64,000 nt of DNA from Bacteroidota bacterium. Lineage in GTDB: Bacteria > Bacteroidota > Bacteroidia > B-17B0 > Aurantibacillaceae. A program made the position numbers and the translations under genes. The stretch lies in NCBI GenBank assembly GCA_016708845.1, contig JADJFB010000003.1:62001-126000 (forward strand), in the 5' to 3' direction. The notes under the pieces were generated by a model. That model searched no databases. It was not told where the DNA came from and saw only the letters and a list, made by a program, of their open reading frames with translations. Below are positions 9,199-20,616 of this stretch, piece by piece (position 1 is the first letter of the stretch; the number at the start of each line of letters is the position of its first letter).

Positions 9199-10397
9199 TT
9201 AATTTAAAAACTCTTTAAATTCATTCAAAAGCGAAGCATAATCCTTAGCGCAATTTTCTCTAGAATATTTATCTATTGAAGATGAATTAATAGAAAGCTG
9301 GTTTGATTTATATTTTTGATACAAGTCTAATACCGCTTTTTTTGTTCCTTCATAATCATCAAAGTGAACCATTGTGCCAGCTTGTGTACTTTTTAAAATA
9401 GCTGCTGCATCCGCATCGGGTAATCCAATTCCAAAAACAGGACGTTTAGCTGCTAAATATTCAAACAACTTACCAGATAATACTCCTCCATTATTTGGTG
9501 TATTATTTAAAGGCAGCAATAATACTGGCGATTGCGCCATTAACTTTACCACTTCGCTATGAGGTAAATAATCTGTTTTTTGTGCGTTATCTAAAATGCC
9601 ATGTTGTTTCAACGTTTCAAAAGCAATGGCATCAGTTTTGCCAGTAAACTTAATCGCTAAATCTTTTTTCAAATCAGCATGCTCTTTACATAAATCACCT
9701 AATACTTTCCAAAGCGTATAAGGATTTCTATCTTTATTTAAAGCACCTATGTGATGAAACAAAAATCCATCTAATTGTTTTAAATCAGAACTAAACTTGA
9801 AATCATCTGTATCAAAACCATTGGTAATCACATCTACTTTTCGGTTTCCTAACTTTTCTAAATCAGTACCACAGGTAGGACTAACCGTCACAACTTTATT
9901 TGCTTGGGCTAATACTTGTCGTTCTAACCGTTTATGTTTATTATCTGCCCAGTTAGATAATTTCAACTGGCTATAAAAATCAATTTGCGTCCAAGGATCT
10001 CTAAAATCAGCAATCCATGGAATATTAAATTTTTGCTTTAAACCCATTGCAATTAAATGCATACTATGTGGTGGACCTGTACTTATGACTGCATCAATTT
10101 TGTGTTGCTTGATATAATCAGAAAAAAACCTTGGTTAACGGTTTCGGTTTTCTTCTTACGCATAATCTTGCGATAGATATCATAAGGCTCTGTGATTTGA
10201 GTTTTCAAAACTGTTAAATCTGCTGGAATATCTTTTAACAGTGTATCGTCATTAATTGGAAAATCAGGGTTAGAAGGCGTATAAATAATTGGTTCCCAAC
10301 CAAATTTACGAAAGTATTTACTAAACTTTAACCAACGCTGTACCCCTGCTCCACCAGTTGGCGGCCAATAATAGGTTATGATAAGAACTTTTTTCAC
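9199..10397 (-). CDS. Glycosyltransferase family 4 (frame broken at A-run 10122-10128)
   Basis: Two frames give one protein of about 400 residues. N-terminus: MKKVLIITYYWPPTGGAGVQ, the usual GT-B nucleotide-fold start with the glycine loop; C-terminal half: VTVSPTCGTDLEKLG, NGFDTDDF, then the donor-binding region FEYLAAKRPVFGIGLPDADA. On the coding strand GG is followed by seven T where eight are needed (NQGFF-SDYIKQHKIDAVI). It starts with GTG overlapping the flippase stop (GTGA), a typical translational coupling. It likely transfers a sugar to a lipid-linked glycan in the cytoplasm. Specificity cannot be read from sequence. Confidence 0.88.
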
Positions 10398-11897
10398 AGT
10401 TTAATATTTTTTAAAACGGGAATCTTAGATATTACCTCTTCTGCAATTTTAAATTTGATAGTTGAGACACCAAATATAATAGTGATTAATGTTCCTTTAA
10501 ATAAAATATTTAAGTACGGATTTGTAATGTCGGGAATAAAGTAAACCAAACCTGAAATCATTATTGTGAAAATAACGATTAGGCTTGTTTTATCATAGGG
10601 CAACATTTTTAGCCTGTACCACAAATAAATAACTTTTAAAAGGTTATATGTACCGATTGAGATAAATGTAGAATAAGCAGACCCAATTATACCATATTTA
10701 GGAATTAACCAATTATTTGTAATAACACTAGTTGATATTAATACAAATAAAAACAAAGAGATCACAAAGTATTTATGAGAGGTGGCTATAATTGTAGTGT
10801 TAATTCCAGTTGATAGATTTACAAAAGAACATAGTGCCATTACAATCATACAATTTCTTCCAATCTCAAATTCTTCAGGCAGTATCTGAAAAATACTGTT
10901 TGAACAACAAATTAACCCACACAAAAGATAACCGCCTACCAACATTAATATTCTAACCGAGTCGTAATATATTTTTTTAATATTTACCAAATCGCCAGTA
11001 GCCCAGGAATTTGCGGCTACAGTATTTGAAATTCTTTCTAAACTATTAATTGGCACTTCCATAATAGAAACCATAAAAATACTTGTTGCATAAATACCAA
11101 TAGAAGATAGGCTTAAATAATGTCCCATGATAACTTGATCAACCATTTTAATACCGATGGAGGCGAATGATGTGAAGATCATTAAAAACGAATATATAAT
11201 AACCTTATTAGAAAAAAACGTTCTATAGAATGGCCAATTTATTTTAAAAGAAAACTTATCTACTTTATAGATATATGCCATCAAAAGAATTAATTGAATT
11301 AAATAGGCCGATACAAATGCAAAAATAAATTGCTTTAAATCAAAATATCCGAAATAATAAATAAAAATAAATACAATTTGTAATACCCTTAACAATACTT
11401 CGTTTAAGAAAACTGTAAATGCTGTCTTATATAAAGAAGCTGAATAAATGTTATAAACCATTATTAAGGCGAGTATAAAGGGGAAAATAAAGACCAAATA
11501 ATAAAACTCATTAAACAAAGGCGATTTAACCTGATAATAGGCTATAATATTTTCTTTAAAGAAAAGAAAAAAAGACTTAAAGCAGCCGAACCTAATAAAC
11601 AAAATAAAAAGATCATGAAAAAATGACCATGATGTTTGTTTTCAGGGTTTTTAATTTCAGGAAAAAAACGCACAGTAACAGAGCCAATACCTAATGGAAT
11701 AAAAATGGCTGCCATAAAAGAAAAGGAAACCAAAATTCTTGTTAATCCAATAATTTCGGTAGATTTCAGGAAAATTGGTTGAACATATACAATGGTTAAA
11801 AAACCCAATAGTACGCCAATATAACTGAATACACTATTTAATATGCCTTGTTTAGCTATTATTCCCAATTCCGTATATTTTTTTTAAATTTAATCAT
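10394..11897 (-). CDS. Wzx-type oligosaccharide flippase (two frame lesions)
   Basis: A polytopic protein of about 500 residues in the polysaccharide-transporter/MATE-like superfamily: hydrophobic helices throughout, GIGSVTVRFFPEIKNPE in the N-terminal half, and SSIGIYATSIFMVSIMEVPINS in the middle. Two A/T runs break it: eight T at 11878-11885 (nine expected, giving MIKFKKKYTELGIIAKQG from the ATG at 11897) and seven A at 11567-11573. The first frame alone would start at TTG 11868. It should flip lipid-linked repeat units across the inner membrane. The stop overlaps the next glycosyltransferase start. Its start codon lies inside the promoter of the divergent deacetylase gene. Confidence 0.85.
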
Positions 11898-11904
11898 ACT
11901 TTTG
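11897..11904 (+). promoter_or_regulatory. -7 box of the deacetylase gene
   Basis: TACTTTTG, an exact TAnnTTTG match, five bases before ATG 11910; its first base is the last base of the oppositely oriented flippase ATG. Confidence 0.5.
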
Positions 11905-11909
11905 TATTT

Positions 11910-12908
11910 ATGCTAATAGTTAAAAATATTGCTAAAAATATAGCTTTTCCTTTAATTACTGGGCTTGGTATTGAAAAAATATTGTCAAAAAATTCTAAAA
12001 ACAATAATCTCATATTATGTTTTCATGGAGTTTCAAATTTCAAGAGCACTATCAATAAAAGACACATGCCTGTTACCCAGTTTGAAGCTTTAATCACTTA
12101 TTTAAAAAGGAACTTTGACATAGTTTCAGTCCAAGATATATTTACAGATACAAAAGCAAAAAAAAAGCGGATTGCTCTAACCTTTGATGATGGATATTTG
12201 AATAACTATTCAATAGCCTGGCCGATCTTAAAAAAATATAATTTACCAGCTACCTTTTATATTACTACCGAAAGTTTTGAAATTACTAACTATTGCCTAT
12301 GGCCTGAAATTTTTGACGCATTAAAATAGAGACTCCAAAAGAAAAAATATTTTTTAATAACGAAGAATTTAATTTTGAAAAAGGTCAATTACACAATCGT
12401 AAGACAAATGCTGCTATTTATGATTATGTGAAATTAATGGGAGAAGAGAGACAAGTGGCATTTAAAGAATTTATTTCCAAATACGATGTGAAAAGAATCT
12501 TAAAAACTATTGACCCTGAACTAGCACAATTTTGTTCCCAAGAACAAATAAAGGAAATGTCTATGTCTCCTCTAGTACGAAATAGGCTCTCATACACACA
12601 GACATTATAACTTATCAAAAATAAATACTGAATTAGCGACTCAGGAACTCAAAAAATCTAAAGAAATACTTGAAACAATTATTCAAAAACCTGTTGTAAG
12701 TATTGGTTATCCAGATGGCGACTATTCTGAAAAAATAAAAGATATTGCAGAAGATCTTGGCTATAAATATCAATTAGGCGTTTCGTTTACAAACGATCGT
12801 GATTTTACTGATCAAAGGATAAGAAGCCGATATAGTATCAGTAATTCAACAAGTTTAGACACTAATAAAATTTTAATAAATCAACAATTTAATAAATCAG
12901 GGTTTTAG
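11910..12908 (+). CDS. Polysaccharide deacetylase (two frame lesions)
   Basis: NodB-homology protein of about 333 residues. Motif 1 is RIALTFDDGYLNNY (about 91-104), where the Asp pair supplies the catalytic base and a metal ligand; motif 2 is GSHTHRHYNLS in the third segment, with the His ligands. ILCFHGVS near residue 35 is the usual first strand. Two lesions occur: a four-A run at 12323-12326 where five are needed (DALK-IETPKE), and an extra C near 12578 before EIGSHTH. It probably removes acetyl groups from a surface polysaccharide. It begins a rightward pair with the GNAT gene 16 bases downstream. Confidence 0.85.
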
Positions 12909-12924
12909 AATTAGGGATCAAGCT

Positions 12925-13859
12925 ATGAAAAAAACATATAACATCTCAAAATTCAAAATCGAGGATATTAAGTTCTATGAATCGATCTATAAAAGTGCTT
13001 TTTCATCAAGTCCGAACTTAAAAAACGTTATAACTAAGTTTTTTCATAAATACCAACAAACTAAGCCCTCATTTATCGCACTATCCGATTCTAATGAACC
13101 CGCTTCTTTTTATGGAATAATTACTCAGCGAGCAAGCTATAACAATGAAATTTTAACATTGCGCAATCATGTGATTCTATGACTCACAAAGATCATGGAG
13201 GTCAGGGATTATTTGTTAAAGTTGCTGAAACGGCTTATGATTTTTTAAAAATACAAAACATTAATTTTGTCTATGGTTTTCCAAATACGGTTATTTATGA
13301 TCTACGAAAGATTAAACTAAAATGGGAACATCATGAAAATATTAACGTTTATAAGGAAAAAATTAAAACCTTGCCATTTGATAAGTTAGTTAAGAAAATG
13401 CCATTTTTAAGCTCGGTTTATTATTCTTATTTAAAAGGGATTTTCGCAAAATACAAAAGTCAAAATACATTTTTCAGCAATTCATTAATTGAAAAAGACA
13501 TTTGCTGTATTCTTCACGATAAAGATTACTTTGAATATAAAAGTGCAGAAAATAAATTTATCATAAATATAAACGGTATAAATTTTTGGGTTAAAGTTGA
13601 TGGCATACTTTGGGTTGGTGATTTTGAAAACAGTTCTCCCGAAAAATTTAAATTAGCATATCAAACACTAAAAAGAATAGCAAAAAAAGCGGGGATATCT
13701 AATATCATCTTTCATTATCAAGAAGGAACACCCAATGATAGATTATTAAAAGAGATAATGAATCCGTCATCAGCAATGCCACTTGGTTATAGACATTTAA
13801 CAAACGAACATGCTGCGAAGACTTTTAAATTTGCTGGAGCTGATTTTGATACTTGGTAA
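12925..13859 (+). CDS. GNAT-type acyltransferase of the glycan cluster (frame broken near 13155)
   Basis: Two overlapping frames form one protein of about 312 residues. The join is in the core acetyl-CoA binding motif: IAQSCDSMTHKDHGGQGLFVK, written here in parts as IAQSCDSMTH and KDHGGQGLFVKVAETAY, equivalent to the Q/R-x-x-G-x-G/A P-loop. A one-base indel before it (around 13150-13160) moves the frame. The C-terminal half (NFWVKVDGILWVGDFEN and GISNIIFHYQEG) looks like a second GNAT-like fold. Such proteins occur beside deacetylases and glycosyltransferases in Bacteroidota glycan loci, so sugar N-acylation is plausible but unproven. Confidence 0.78.
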
Positions 13860-13873
13860 GAAATAACGGTCTT

Positions 13874-14922
13874 TTATAAATTTTTTAACAAAGCAATTAA
13901 TTCTGTTTTTCTATTTTCAATAGTAAAATGATCTTTTATAAGACTTCTATTCTTTTCCATTAAAGATTCATCTGATAAAGATATCGCCCGATTGATCTTC
14001 TCACTCAATAAATTAATATCTTTTTTTCTAAAACAATTCCTTGTTCCCCCACGATTTTTTTCATAGCTCCAACATTACTTACTATAGGAATACATCCACA
14101 TAGCATAGCCTCGCATAAAGCATTAGGAAAGCCCTCCGACATTGACAATTGAAGATAAAATTTATTGTCATTATATATATCAATCAATCTACTATTGTCA
14201 ATATTTCCAATTAAGATTAAATTATCCGGCTTATGATTAATTTTTAACTCTTCGCCACCAATAATTGTAAAAGTACAACTCGAAAACTTTCTTGAGAGCT
14301 CTATGATTAAATCAATTCCCTTTAAAATAGGTCCAAATTGAGTGTTTAAATTAGCTGCTACAGTTAAAAATGTATTTGCTTTTCTACCTTTATTCGTAAT
14401 CTTAAATTTATTAAAATCATATCCGTTATAAATCACACAATCAATTGCCTTCATGTTTTTAACATAAACTCTATAACCTTGTTCTTTAAAATCGTTGTCC
14501 TGATATGTGTAACTGTAACTAATCAAAGTTTCATCAACTGGCGACACGATATTTGCCAACTGAAAAGATTTTTTAGTGAACCATTTCAAATGTTTTTTCT
14601 GAAAATTTCCATATTTAATAGATGGAAAAGCAACACAATCAGTACCTCCAGCTATAATTATCTTCTTTCTTCCAAATAAACTAAAAATAATAAACGGAAT
14701 CAGACTATGATAGCCAGAAAATTGACAAACAACCATTTTACAAGAAAACACATGATAAAATGATATTCCTGCTTGCCTGAGCAGTTCAAATAATATTGAT
14801 AAATTATTTTTTGCTTTAAATGTATAATCAATTACATCAAACTCTGATCTGAGAAATTTCCAAATCTTTTTTACAAAACTGGATTTACCTTGATCCCAAT
14901 AAAGAATTTTAGTAGTGCTCAC
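13874..14922 (-). CDS. Glycosyltransferase family 4 (frame broken at T-run 14021-14027)
   Basis: A protein of about 350 residues starting at GTG. N-terminus MSTTKILYWDQGKSSFVKK; an acceptor-domain segment KKIIIAGGTDCVAFPS; the linker IYNGYDFNKFK; and the donor-binding motif MSEGFPNALCEAMLCGCIP then VSNVGAMKKIVGEQG, which holds the conserved E-x7-E. A homopolymer of seven bases where eight are expected truncates it at VLEKKILIY; the correct frame continues DINLLSEKINRAISLSDES to a TAA at 13874. It converges with the GNAT gene with 14 bases between. Probably adds a sugar during surface-glycan assembly. Confidence 0.87.
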
Positions 14923-14927
14923 TTAAT

Positions 14928-15625
14928 TTATAACTTACTCTTGTAATTTTCAATTCCTAATTTAACTTTTGATTTAAAAGTAACCTTCTCTCTCACAAAA
15001 TGTTTCTTTAGTATAATAAATATTCTTCATGATCATATTGTAAGCCATAAGGAGTCATTGAATACAAATAAAACCCATAAGGGTAGCAATTATTACACAA
15101 GTCTTTCATTGAAAGTGATTGGTCAATTATTTGCAATGCATTTGGAGTATTTCTTCTATGCCAATCTAAGGTATAAGGTTCTGGAATATTAATTAAAACA
15201 ACTGCATTAGGAGTAGTTAATTCTGATATAGTTTTAAAAATATTGGCATGTTGCTCAACTGGGATATGTTCTAACACATCTGGAAATACAACAAAATCGA
15301 ATTTAGTTTTATGAGTAAAATTACTCATATCATTTACAAAAAACTCCGCTTTCTTATGAAAAGCATTAAACTGCTGAGCCATTTTAATACTTTCAGAACT
15401 AATGTCTAGCCCCACAAAGCTACCATCAGTTATGTGTTTCAAAATTAAGTTACTTACTGTTCCTATGCCACATCCAATTTCTAACACATTGGAATTTGAC
15501 TTCAATCCTGCAGATTTTAAATTCTTGAAAATTGAACGATGCCTTATATTGATGCCTAATTTCTTTTGATGCTCTTTAAAAGTATCGTAATACTCTTTTA
15601 CTTGTTCTTTAGTTGTTGCTGTCAT
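14928..15625 (-). CDS. Class I SAM-dependent methyltransferase (C-terminal frameshift near 15010)
   Basis: About 232 residues. Motif I VLEIGCGIGTVSNLI binds SAM; SFVGLDISSESIKMA provides the acidic residue of strand 2; FDFVVFPDVLEHIP is the post-motif typical of methyltransferase domain 11/23 proteins. The open frame stops at EEYLLY near 15008, but shifting by one base restores LKKHFVREKVTFKSKVKLG through to TAA at 14928, six bases before the next gene start. Located in a glycan cluster, it may methylate a sugar or lipid carrier; the substrate is unknown. Confidence 0.85.
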
Positions 15626-15638
15626 AATTCAAAAATTA

Positions 15639-18600
15639 TTATCTAAATAAGGTTACTGTTCCCTTCAATTTATTTCCACTTTCAATATTCATAATGTAAA
15701 AATAAGTACCATCCGTTACGTCCTTACCGCTTGTTGTTCTACCATCCCAATACGTTTGTTTTCCATCGGTCATTTTAAATATAGATAATCCCCATCTATC
15801 AAATATTTCAAATGTAAAATTTTCACAATTAGACATTACTTTAAAATCAAATATATCATTTGCTCCATCCCCATTAGGAGTAAAAACATTAGGTGTATTT
15901 ACTATACTTGAATTATGAGAATCATTGATCACAATCTCTTTTGAAATGGAATCCATGCAATTTGCATTAACACCAACAAGCGTTACACTAAAAACTCCGG
16001 AAGAATAACTATGTGAAGGTGATATTTGAGTACTTGTATTCCCATCTCCAAAATTCCAGATATAAGATGTAGCACCTTGACTATTATTCGCAAAGAACAA
16101 TGAGTCTTTACATTTGCTTGTCTTAATAGCATAATCAAAATCTAAGTTTAAAAAATTGGCATTTACATTTACCACTTGTTCTATCGTATCTTTACAACCA
16201 TTAATTGTTGAACTTATTAAGCTAACTGTGTAAATACCAGTTGATATATAATTATTACTTGTAACTGAGTTTGAATTACTAGTTTGTCCGTCTCCAAAAT
16301 CCCAAAAACAAGTGGTATTATTTGTACTAGTATTAGTAAATGAAATTAAACTATTACATGAGGGTGTTGTATTTATAAAACCAGCTAATGTAGATTCTAC
16401 ATTAATTTGTACAGATTGAGTTTTAATGCAATTATTAAAATCCGTTACTGTATAGCTATATATAGAGGTAATGACTGGCGTTATTGTAATCGAATTCGTA
16501 TTTGTTGCCCCAGTATTCCAATTTACAGAATAAGAAGGTGTTCCTCCAGAAATAATAGGGTTTAAAGTAACTGGTTGATTTTCACAAACCGTATATGAAG
16601 TTGCTGTTAATGTTGAATTTAGCTGAGATGGCTGATTAATATTAACAACTAATGATCCTGTTCACAACTAGGACTAACAACATTGACTGTATAAGTTCCC
16701 GCTAATAAATTATTAGCCACAGAAGTAGTATTAGTTAAAGAACTCCAAGAATACGCAAATGGCCTTACTCCAGCTGGATTAACAGTAGCCGAACTTGAAC
16801 CATCATAACAAAGAATAGAAGAGGATGTTTGAGACATCGGCACTGTTGAGGGTGCTGTAATACTAATTGTTTTTACAATAGAATCTAAACATCCTAAAGA
16901 AGAACCGCTATTTAATTGAACGGTATAAATTCCTGAAGCAGTAAATGTTTGAACACCTGGATTAGAAGACGATGAATTATTGCCGTTGCCTAAAGTCCAG
17001 TTATAAGTGCTACTACCCGTGCTCATATTCGTAAAAGTTGCTACTCCAGAACAAGGTGTACTAGCTACACTAAAATTTTGCAATTGGATTTTTGAACTTG
17101 AAATTGAAAAGCGTTTGTATTTTTGTACATAAATTTGCATCTGTTACAGTATAACTATATACACTTGTAACATGGGCTTATACTAATACTGTTTGTGTTT
17201 GTAGCACCCGTATTCCAATTTACAGAATAAGAAGGTGTTCCTCCAGAAACAATAGAGTTTAAAGTAACTGGTTGATTTTCACAAACCGTATATGAAGTTG
17301 CTGTTAATATTGAATTTAGCTGAGATGGCTGATTAATATTAACAACTAATGATCCTGTTTCACAACTAGGACTAACAACATTGACTGTATAAGTTCCCGC
17401 TAATAAATTATTAGCCACAGAAGTAGTATTAGTTAAAGAACTCCAAGAATAGGTGAATGGCCCTACTCCAACTGGATTAACAGTTGCCGAACTTGAACCA
17501 CCATAACAAAGAATAGAAGAGGATGTTTGAGACATCGGCACTGTTGAGGGTACTGTAATACTAATTGTTTTTACAATTGAATCTAAACATCCTAAAGAAG
17601 AACTACTATTTAATTGAACAGTATAAATTCCTGAAGCAGTAAATGTTTGAACACCTGGATTAAAAGAGGATGAATTATTGCCGTTGCCTAAAGTCCAGTT
17701 ATAAGTGCTACTACCCGTGCTTATATTCGTAAAAGTTGCTACTCCTGAACAAGGTGTAGTAGCTACACTAAAATTTGCAATTGGATTTTGAACTGAAATT
17801 GAAAGCGTTTGTATTTTTGTACATAAATTTGCATCTGTTACAGTATAACTATATACACTTGTAACACTTGGGCTTATAATAATACTGCTTGTGTTTGTAG
17901 CTCCTGTGTTCCAATTAACAGAATAGGATGGTGTACCGCCTGACACAATAGAATTTAATGTTAGGGATTGATTTTTACAAACCGAATAAGAAGTTGCTGT
18001 TAAACTACTAGTTAAAGATGAAGGTTGAGTAACTGTAACCGAAGTTGTAGTTGTATTACAAGCTCCATCACTAATACTAACCGTATAAACCCCAGCACTT
18101 AAATTACTAACAGATGCTGTTGTATAATTTCCTGGGCTCCATAAATAACTATTTCCACTTCCAGTAGCTGTTATCGTGGCGCTGCCATTAGCTGCGCCGA
18201 AGCATTTAGCATTATTAATAGAAGAAGATAGAGAGATTGTTCCTGATGTGGCAGAACTCATAACTGCTATATCATCAATAAAATAATTAGAATAGGGTTG
18301 ACTAGCCGAAGGCGTAGTTAAAACACCAACAACTGTGGATTCATTTCTAAAACAACCTAAAGTAATGTAATTTAGATTAGAGGTTGGTGTTATCGTAAAC
18401 GTATGCTGTTGCCAAGTTGTATTATTTATAACCGTTGTGATTTCATATTGTGGAATGTAATTCATCACGAGATAGGTAGTTTGAACTGGATATGTTCCTG
18501 ATAAATAAACGCCAAAATGGCTAGAATTATACTTTACAGTTGGTGCAGAAGATGCTGTTATCCAAAAAACTAACAGTATAAGTATTTCCAGGAGTCATAG

Positions 18601-18965
18601 GACAGTTTAACTGTCTTGATATATACTCTCTATAATTTGGATAGGTGGAGGTTGTAACAAACTAGACCCATCATCGCACCTCCTGTATGAGGATTACAAA
18701 ACCCATTACCTGTATTTGGAGGAACTGGATTATAAGGAATAGAAGTAGTGCCACATGTGTGAAAATAATCTGGAGTTCCCCACAAACCATTACCAACATT
18801 TCCATTGCAATTTAACCATCCAATACACTTATCCCATTGCAACATGAATGTGGGACATGATGTATGGTTTTCAAAACTTGGATTTGAAACTAAATTTGTT
18901 TGAGAATTTACTATAAAGTAAAAAAACAATGTAACTATACCAAAACATACTTTTCTTACTTCCAT
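15639..18965 (-). CDS. Large PKD/Ig-repeat surface protein with T9SS type-B sorting domain (several frame lesions)
   Basis: About 1,110 residues in several frame pieces. N-terminal signal peptide MEVRKVCFGIVTLFFYFIVN then SQ. Residues 20-220 form a carbohydrate-binding-like beta domain (NLVSNPSFENHTSCP, typical of proteins whose first domain binds glycans). The middle holds alternating PKD-like (FWDFGDG, YNWTLGNGN) and SprB-like (CYGGSSSATVNP) repeats. The end, NVFTPNGDGANDIFDF then IFDRWGLSIFK, is the type-B sorting domain (gliding-motility C-terminal domain), so T9SS exports it to the surface. Lesions occur near 16661, 17070-17190, 18564 and 18655; the second repeat copy shows the correct bases for some of them. 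Likely an adhesin or motility-related protein. Confidence 0.85.
16505..17150. repeat. Direct repeat, copy A (within the T9SS type-B gene)
   Basis: Nearly identical to copy B at 17203-17850, period about 698 bases. Each unit encodes a PKD-like domain, an SprB-like segment and an Ig-like segment. Copy A carries extra or missing single bases relative to B, for example TTCACAACT against TTTCACAACT at 16661, and four one-base differences within 17078-17115. Confidence 0.8.
17203..17850. repeat. Direct repeat, copy B (within the T9SS type-B gene)
   Basis: Sister of copy A. This copy keeps one open frame over its length and shows what the disrupted bases in copy A should be. A third, more diverged unit follows at about 17850-18050. 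Confidence 0.8.
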
Positions 18966-18982
18966 AATTATGAATTATACTA

Positions 18983-19614
18983 TTATTTACTCGCTAATTT
19001 ATTTTTCACCATTGTTATCAAGATCGGCAAAACGGATAAACCAATAATACCAAGGCAAACTAAGTCGATGTGTTTTCGAATGAATTCAACTTCTCCTAAT
19101 AAATAACCAGCTGTGGTTAAACCGCCAATCCATAAAACACCGCCGATGATATCAAACAACAAATATTTTTTATAATTCATTTCGCCAATACCAGCTGCAA
19201 ATGGAGCAAATGTTCTCACAAAAGGCACAAAACGAGCCATAATGATTGCTTTAGTTCCATGCTTTTCAAAAAACACATGCGTTTTATCTAAGTACTCTCT
19301 TTTTACTAATGCTCTTCCTTTGAGTTTTAGGTCGAAAATTTTGACACCTATTTTCTACCAATCCAATAATTACAATTATCGCCCAATACAGCGGCAATAA
19401 ATAATAAAATTAAAAGATACGCCATGTTTAAATGGCCTGTGCGTGCAAATAAACCCGCAGTAAATAATAATGAATCGCCAGGTAAAAATGGCATGGCCAC
19501 TAAACCTGTTTCAATAAAAATTACTAAAAATAATACCACATAAATAGCTGTGCCAAAATTGGCAAATAACCAATCAAAATCTAAATGTAAAATGTGTTTA
19601 AATAATTCAATCAT
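18983..19614 (-). CDS. DedA family membrane protein (frame broken at T-run 19350-19353)
   Basis: About 211 residues with the VTT/SNARE-associated domain: FIETGLVAMPFLPGDSLLF at about 31-49 (the conserved E and FLPGD), NYWIGRK at about 82, and ARFVPFVRTFAPFAAGIGEM near 130 with the conserved Arg residues. A run of four bases where five are needed splits the protein after WIGRK; the correct frame reads IGVKIFDLKLKGRALVKRE. DedA proteins are undecaprenyl-phosphate or lipid flippases/translocases needed for envelope homeostasis and proton-motive force. It has its own start at 19614 and no close partner. Confidence 0.9.
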
Positions 19615-19690
19615 ATACTGTTTCTCGTTTTATGTTATAAGTTTCTTGTTTTCTATTAACTAGAAACCAGAAACATTAAATAATTAATAA

Positions 19691-20014
19691 TTACAATCCT
19701 ATCTCGTCGATATAAGCTAAAATACCGCCTTTTAAATTGTATAAGTTTGTAAAACCATGTTGACTCTCTAAAGCACCAATAACTGTTGCGCTGCGTTTAC
19801 CACTGCGGCAGTGAATAACCACTTGTTTGTCCTTCGATATTTTATCAATGTTATCCATTACTTCGCCCATAGGAATTAATTCGCCTTTGATGTTTGCTTC
19901 ATCAAATTCATATTCTTCTCTCACATCAATTAATTGAAAATCTTTTTTCTCGTCGATTAATTGTTTTAATTCTTGTACTGATATTCCTGTCTTTCGGTAA
20001 ACAGGCTATTTCAT
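19691..20014 (-). CDS. Rhodanese-like domain protein (N-terminus uncertain)
   Basis: A single rhodanese domain of about 105 residues: FQLIDVREEYEFDEANIKG, then the active-site loop VVIHCRSGKRSATV with the catalytic Cys, ending LKGGILAYIDEIGL. Single-domain rhodaneses transfer sulfane sulfur in the cytoplasm. The start is unclear: the ATG at 20014 is followed by a TAG at its third codon in the same frame, and the conserved ISVQELKQLIDEKKDF follows with no other ATG, so the first codons probably contain a base error. The downstream half is solid. Confidence 0.82.
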
Positions 20015-20025
20015 TTTTTGTATTT

Positions 20026-20616
20026 TTAGTTTTGGATAAATGTCTCCATTCCTGGTTTATACTGATTAATATATCCACTACCTATATTAATGGATATTGT
20101 TTTTTTAAGATGATGCGGTTTTTTATCTAACTTAAATTCTTTTGGTTTAAATGAAATCTGAACATTACTTCTTATTCTATCATAATAATCATTTCCAGTA
20201 TTTCTAAATAATATGCCGTCGGAAGATATTTTAAATAAAACCAAATCAATTGAATAGCTATGAACAACATTATTGAATGTAACGTTACCATTTACATGCA
20301 AAGTTTTATGACCATGATTACTTAAAGCTGGTAATTTATCTGAGTTTAATACTCCTTTAAAAATAAACTTTGTATCATCTAAATCATCCAACCATGCATC
20401 TAAACTATCTACTCCCGTTTTAAATTTCATAAAATCAATTACTATGTACAACTCACTATTTGATTCGTTGTAAAATATATTAGATGAATTTTGATTTGCA
20501 AAGCAAATTTCATTATGAAAACATGTTTTCACAAATGTATTTGATGGGTATACATCTTGAGAAAAAAGATTTCCAAAAGCAAAAAGCAAATAAAATAAAT
20601 ACAGTAATCTTTTCAT
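20026..20616 (-). CDS. Secreted protein with a possible YceI-like fold
   Basis: A 196-residue protein with signal peptide MKRLLYLFYLLFAFGNLFSQ. The mature part is beta-rich: LYIVIDFMKFKTGVDSLD, FKGVLNSDKLP, VNGNVTFNNVVHSYSIDLVLF and DRIRSNVQISFKPKEFKLD. The pattern of a mid-protein threshold reaction of strands with a final SNVQISFKPKEFKL is typical of YceI-type lipocalin-like periplasmic proteins of Bacteroidota that bind isoprenoid-type ligands, but I cannot confirm the family without a profile search. Its ATG overlaps the stop of the phosphosulfolactate synthase gene by one base (TAATG), so they are translationally coupled. Confidence 0.75.
   Translation of the reverse strand: MKRLLYLFYLLFAFGNLFSQDVYPSNTFVKTCFHNEICFANQNSSNIFYNESNSELYIVIDFMKFKTGVDSLDAWLDDLDDTKFIFKGVLNSDKLPALSNHGHKTLHVNGNVTFNNVVHSYSIDLVLFKISSDGILFRNTGNDYYDRIRSNVQISFKPKEFKLDKKPHHLKKTISINIGSGYINQYKPGMETFIQN

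Noticed and set aside
10117..10397. Separate short glycosyltransferase fragment gene
   Set aside because: It joins to the next frame by restoring one T, giving one full-length GT4 enzyme.
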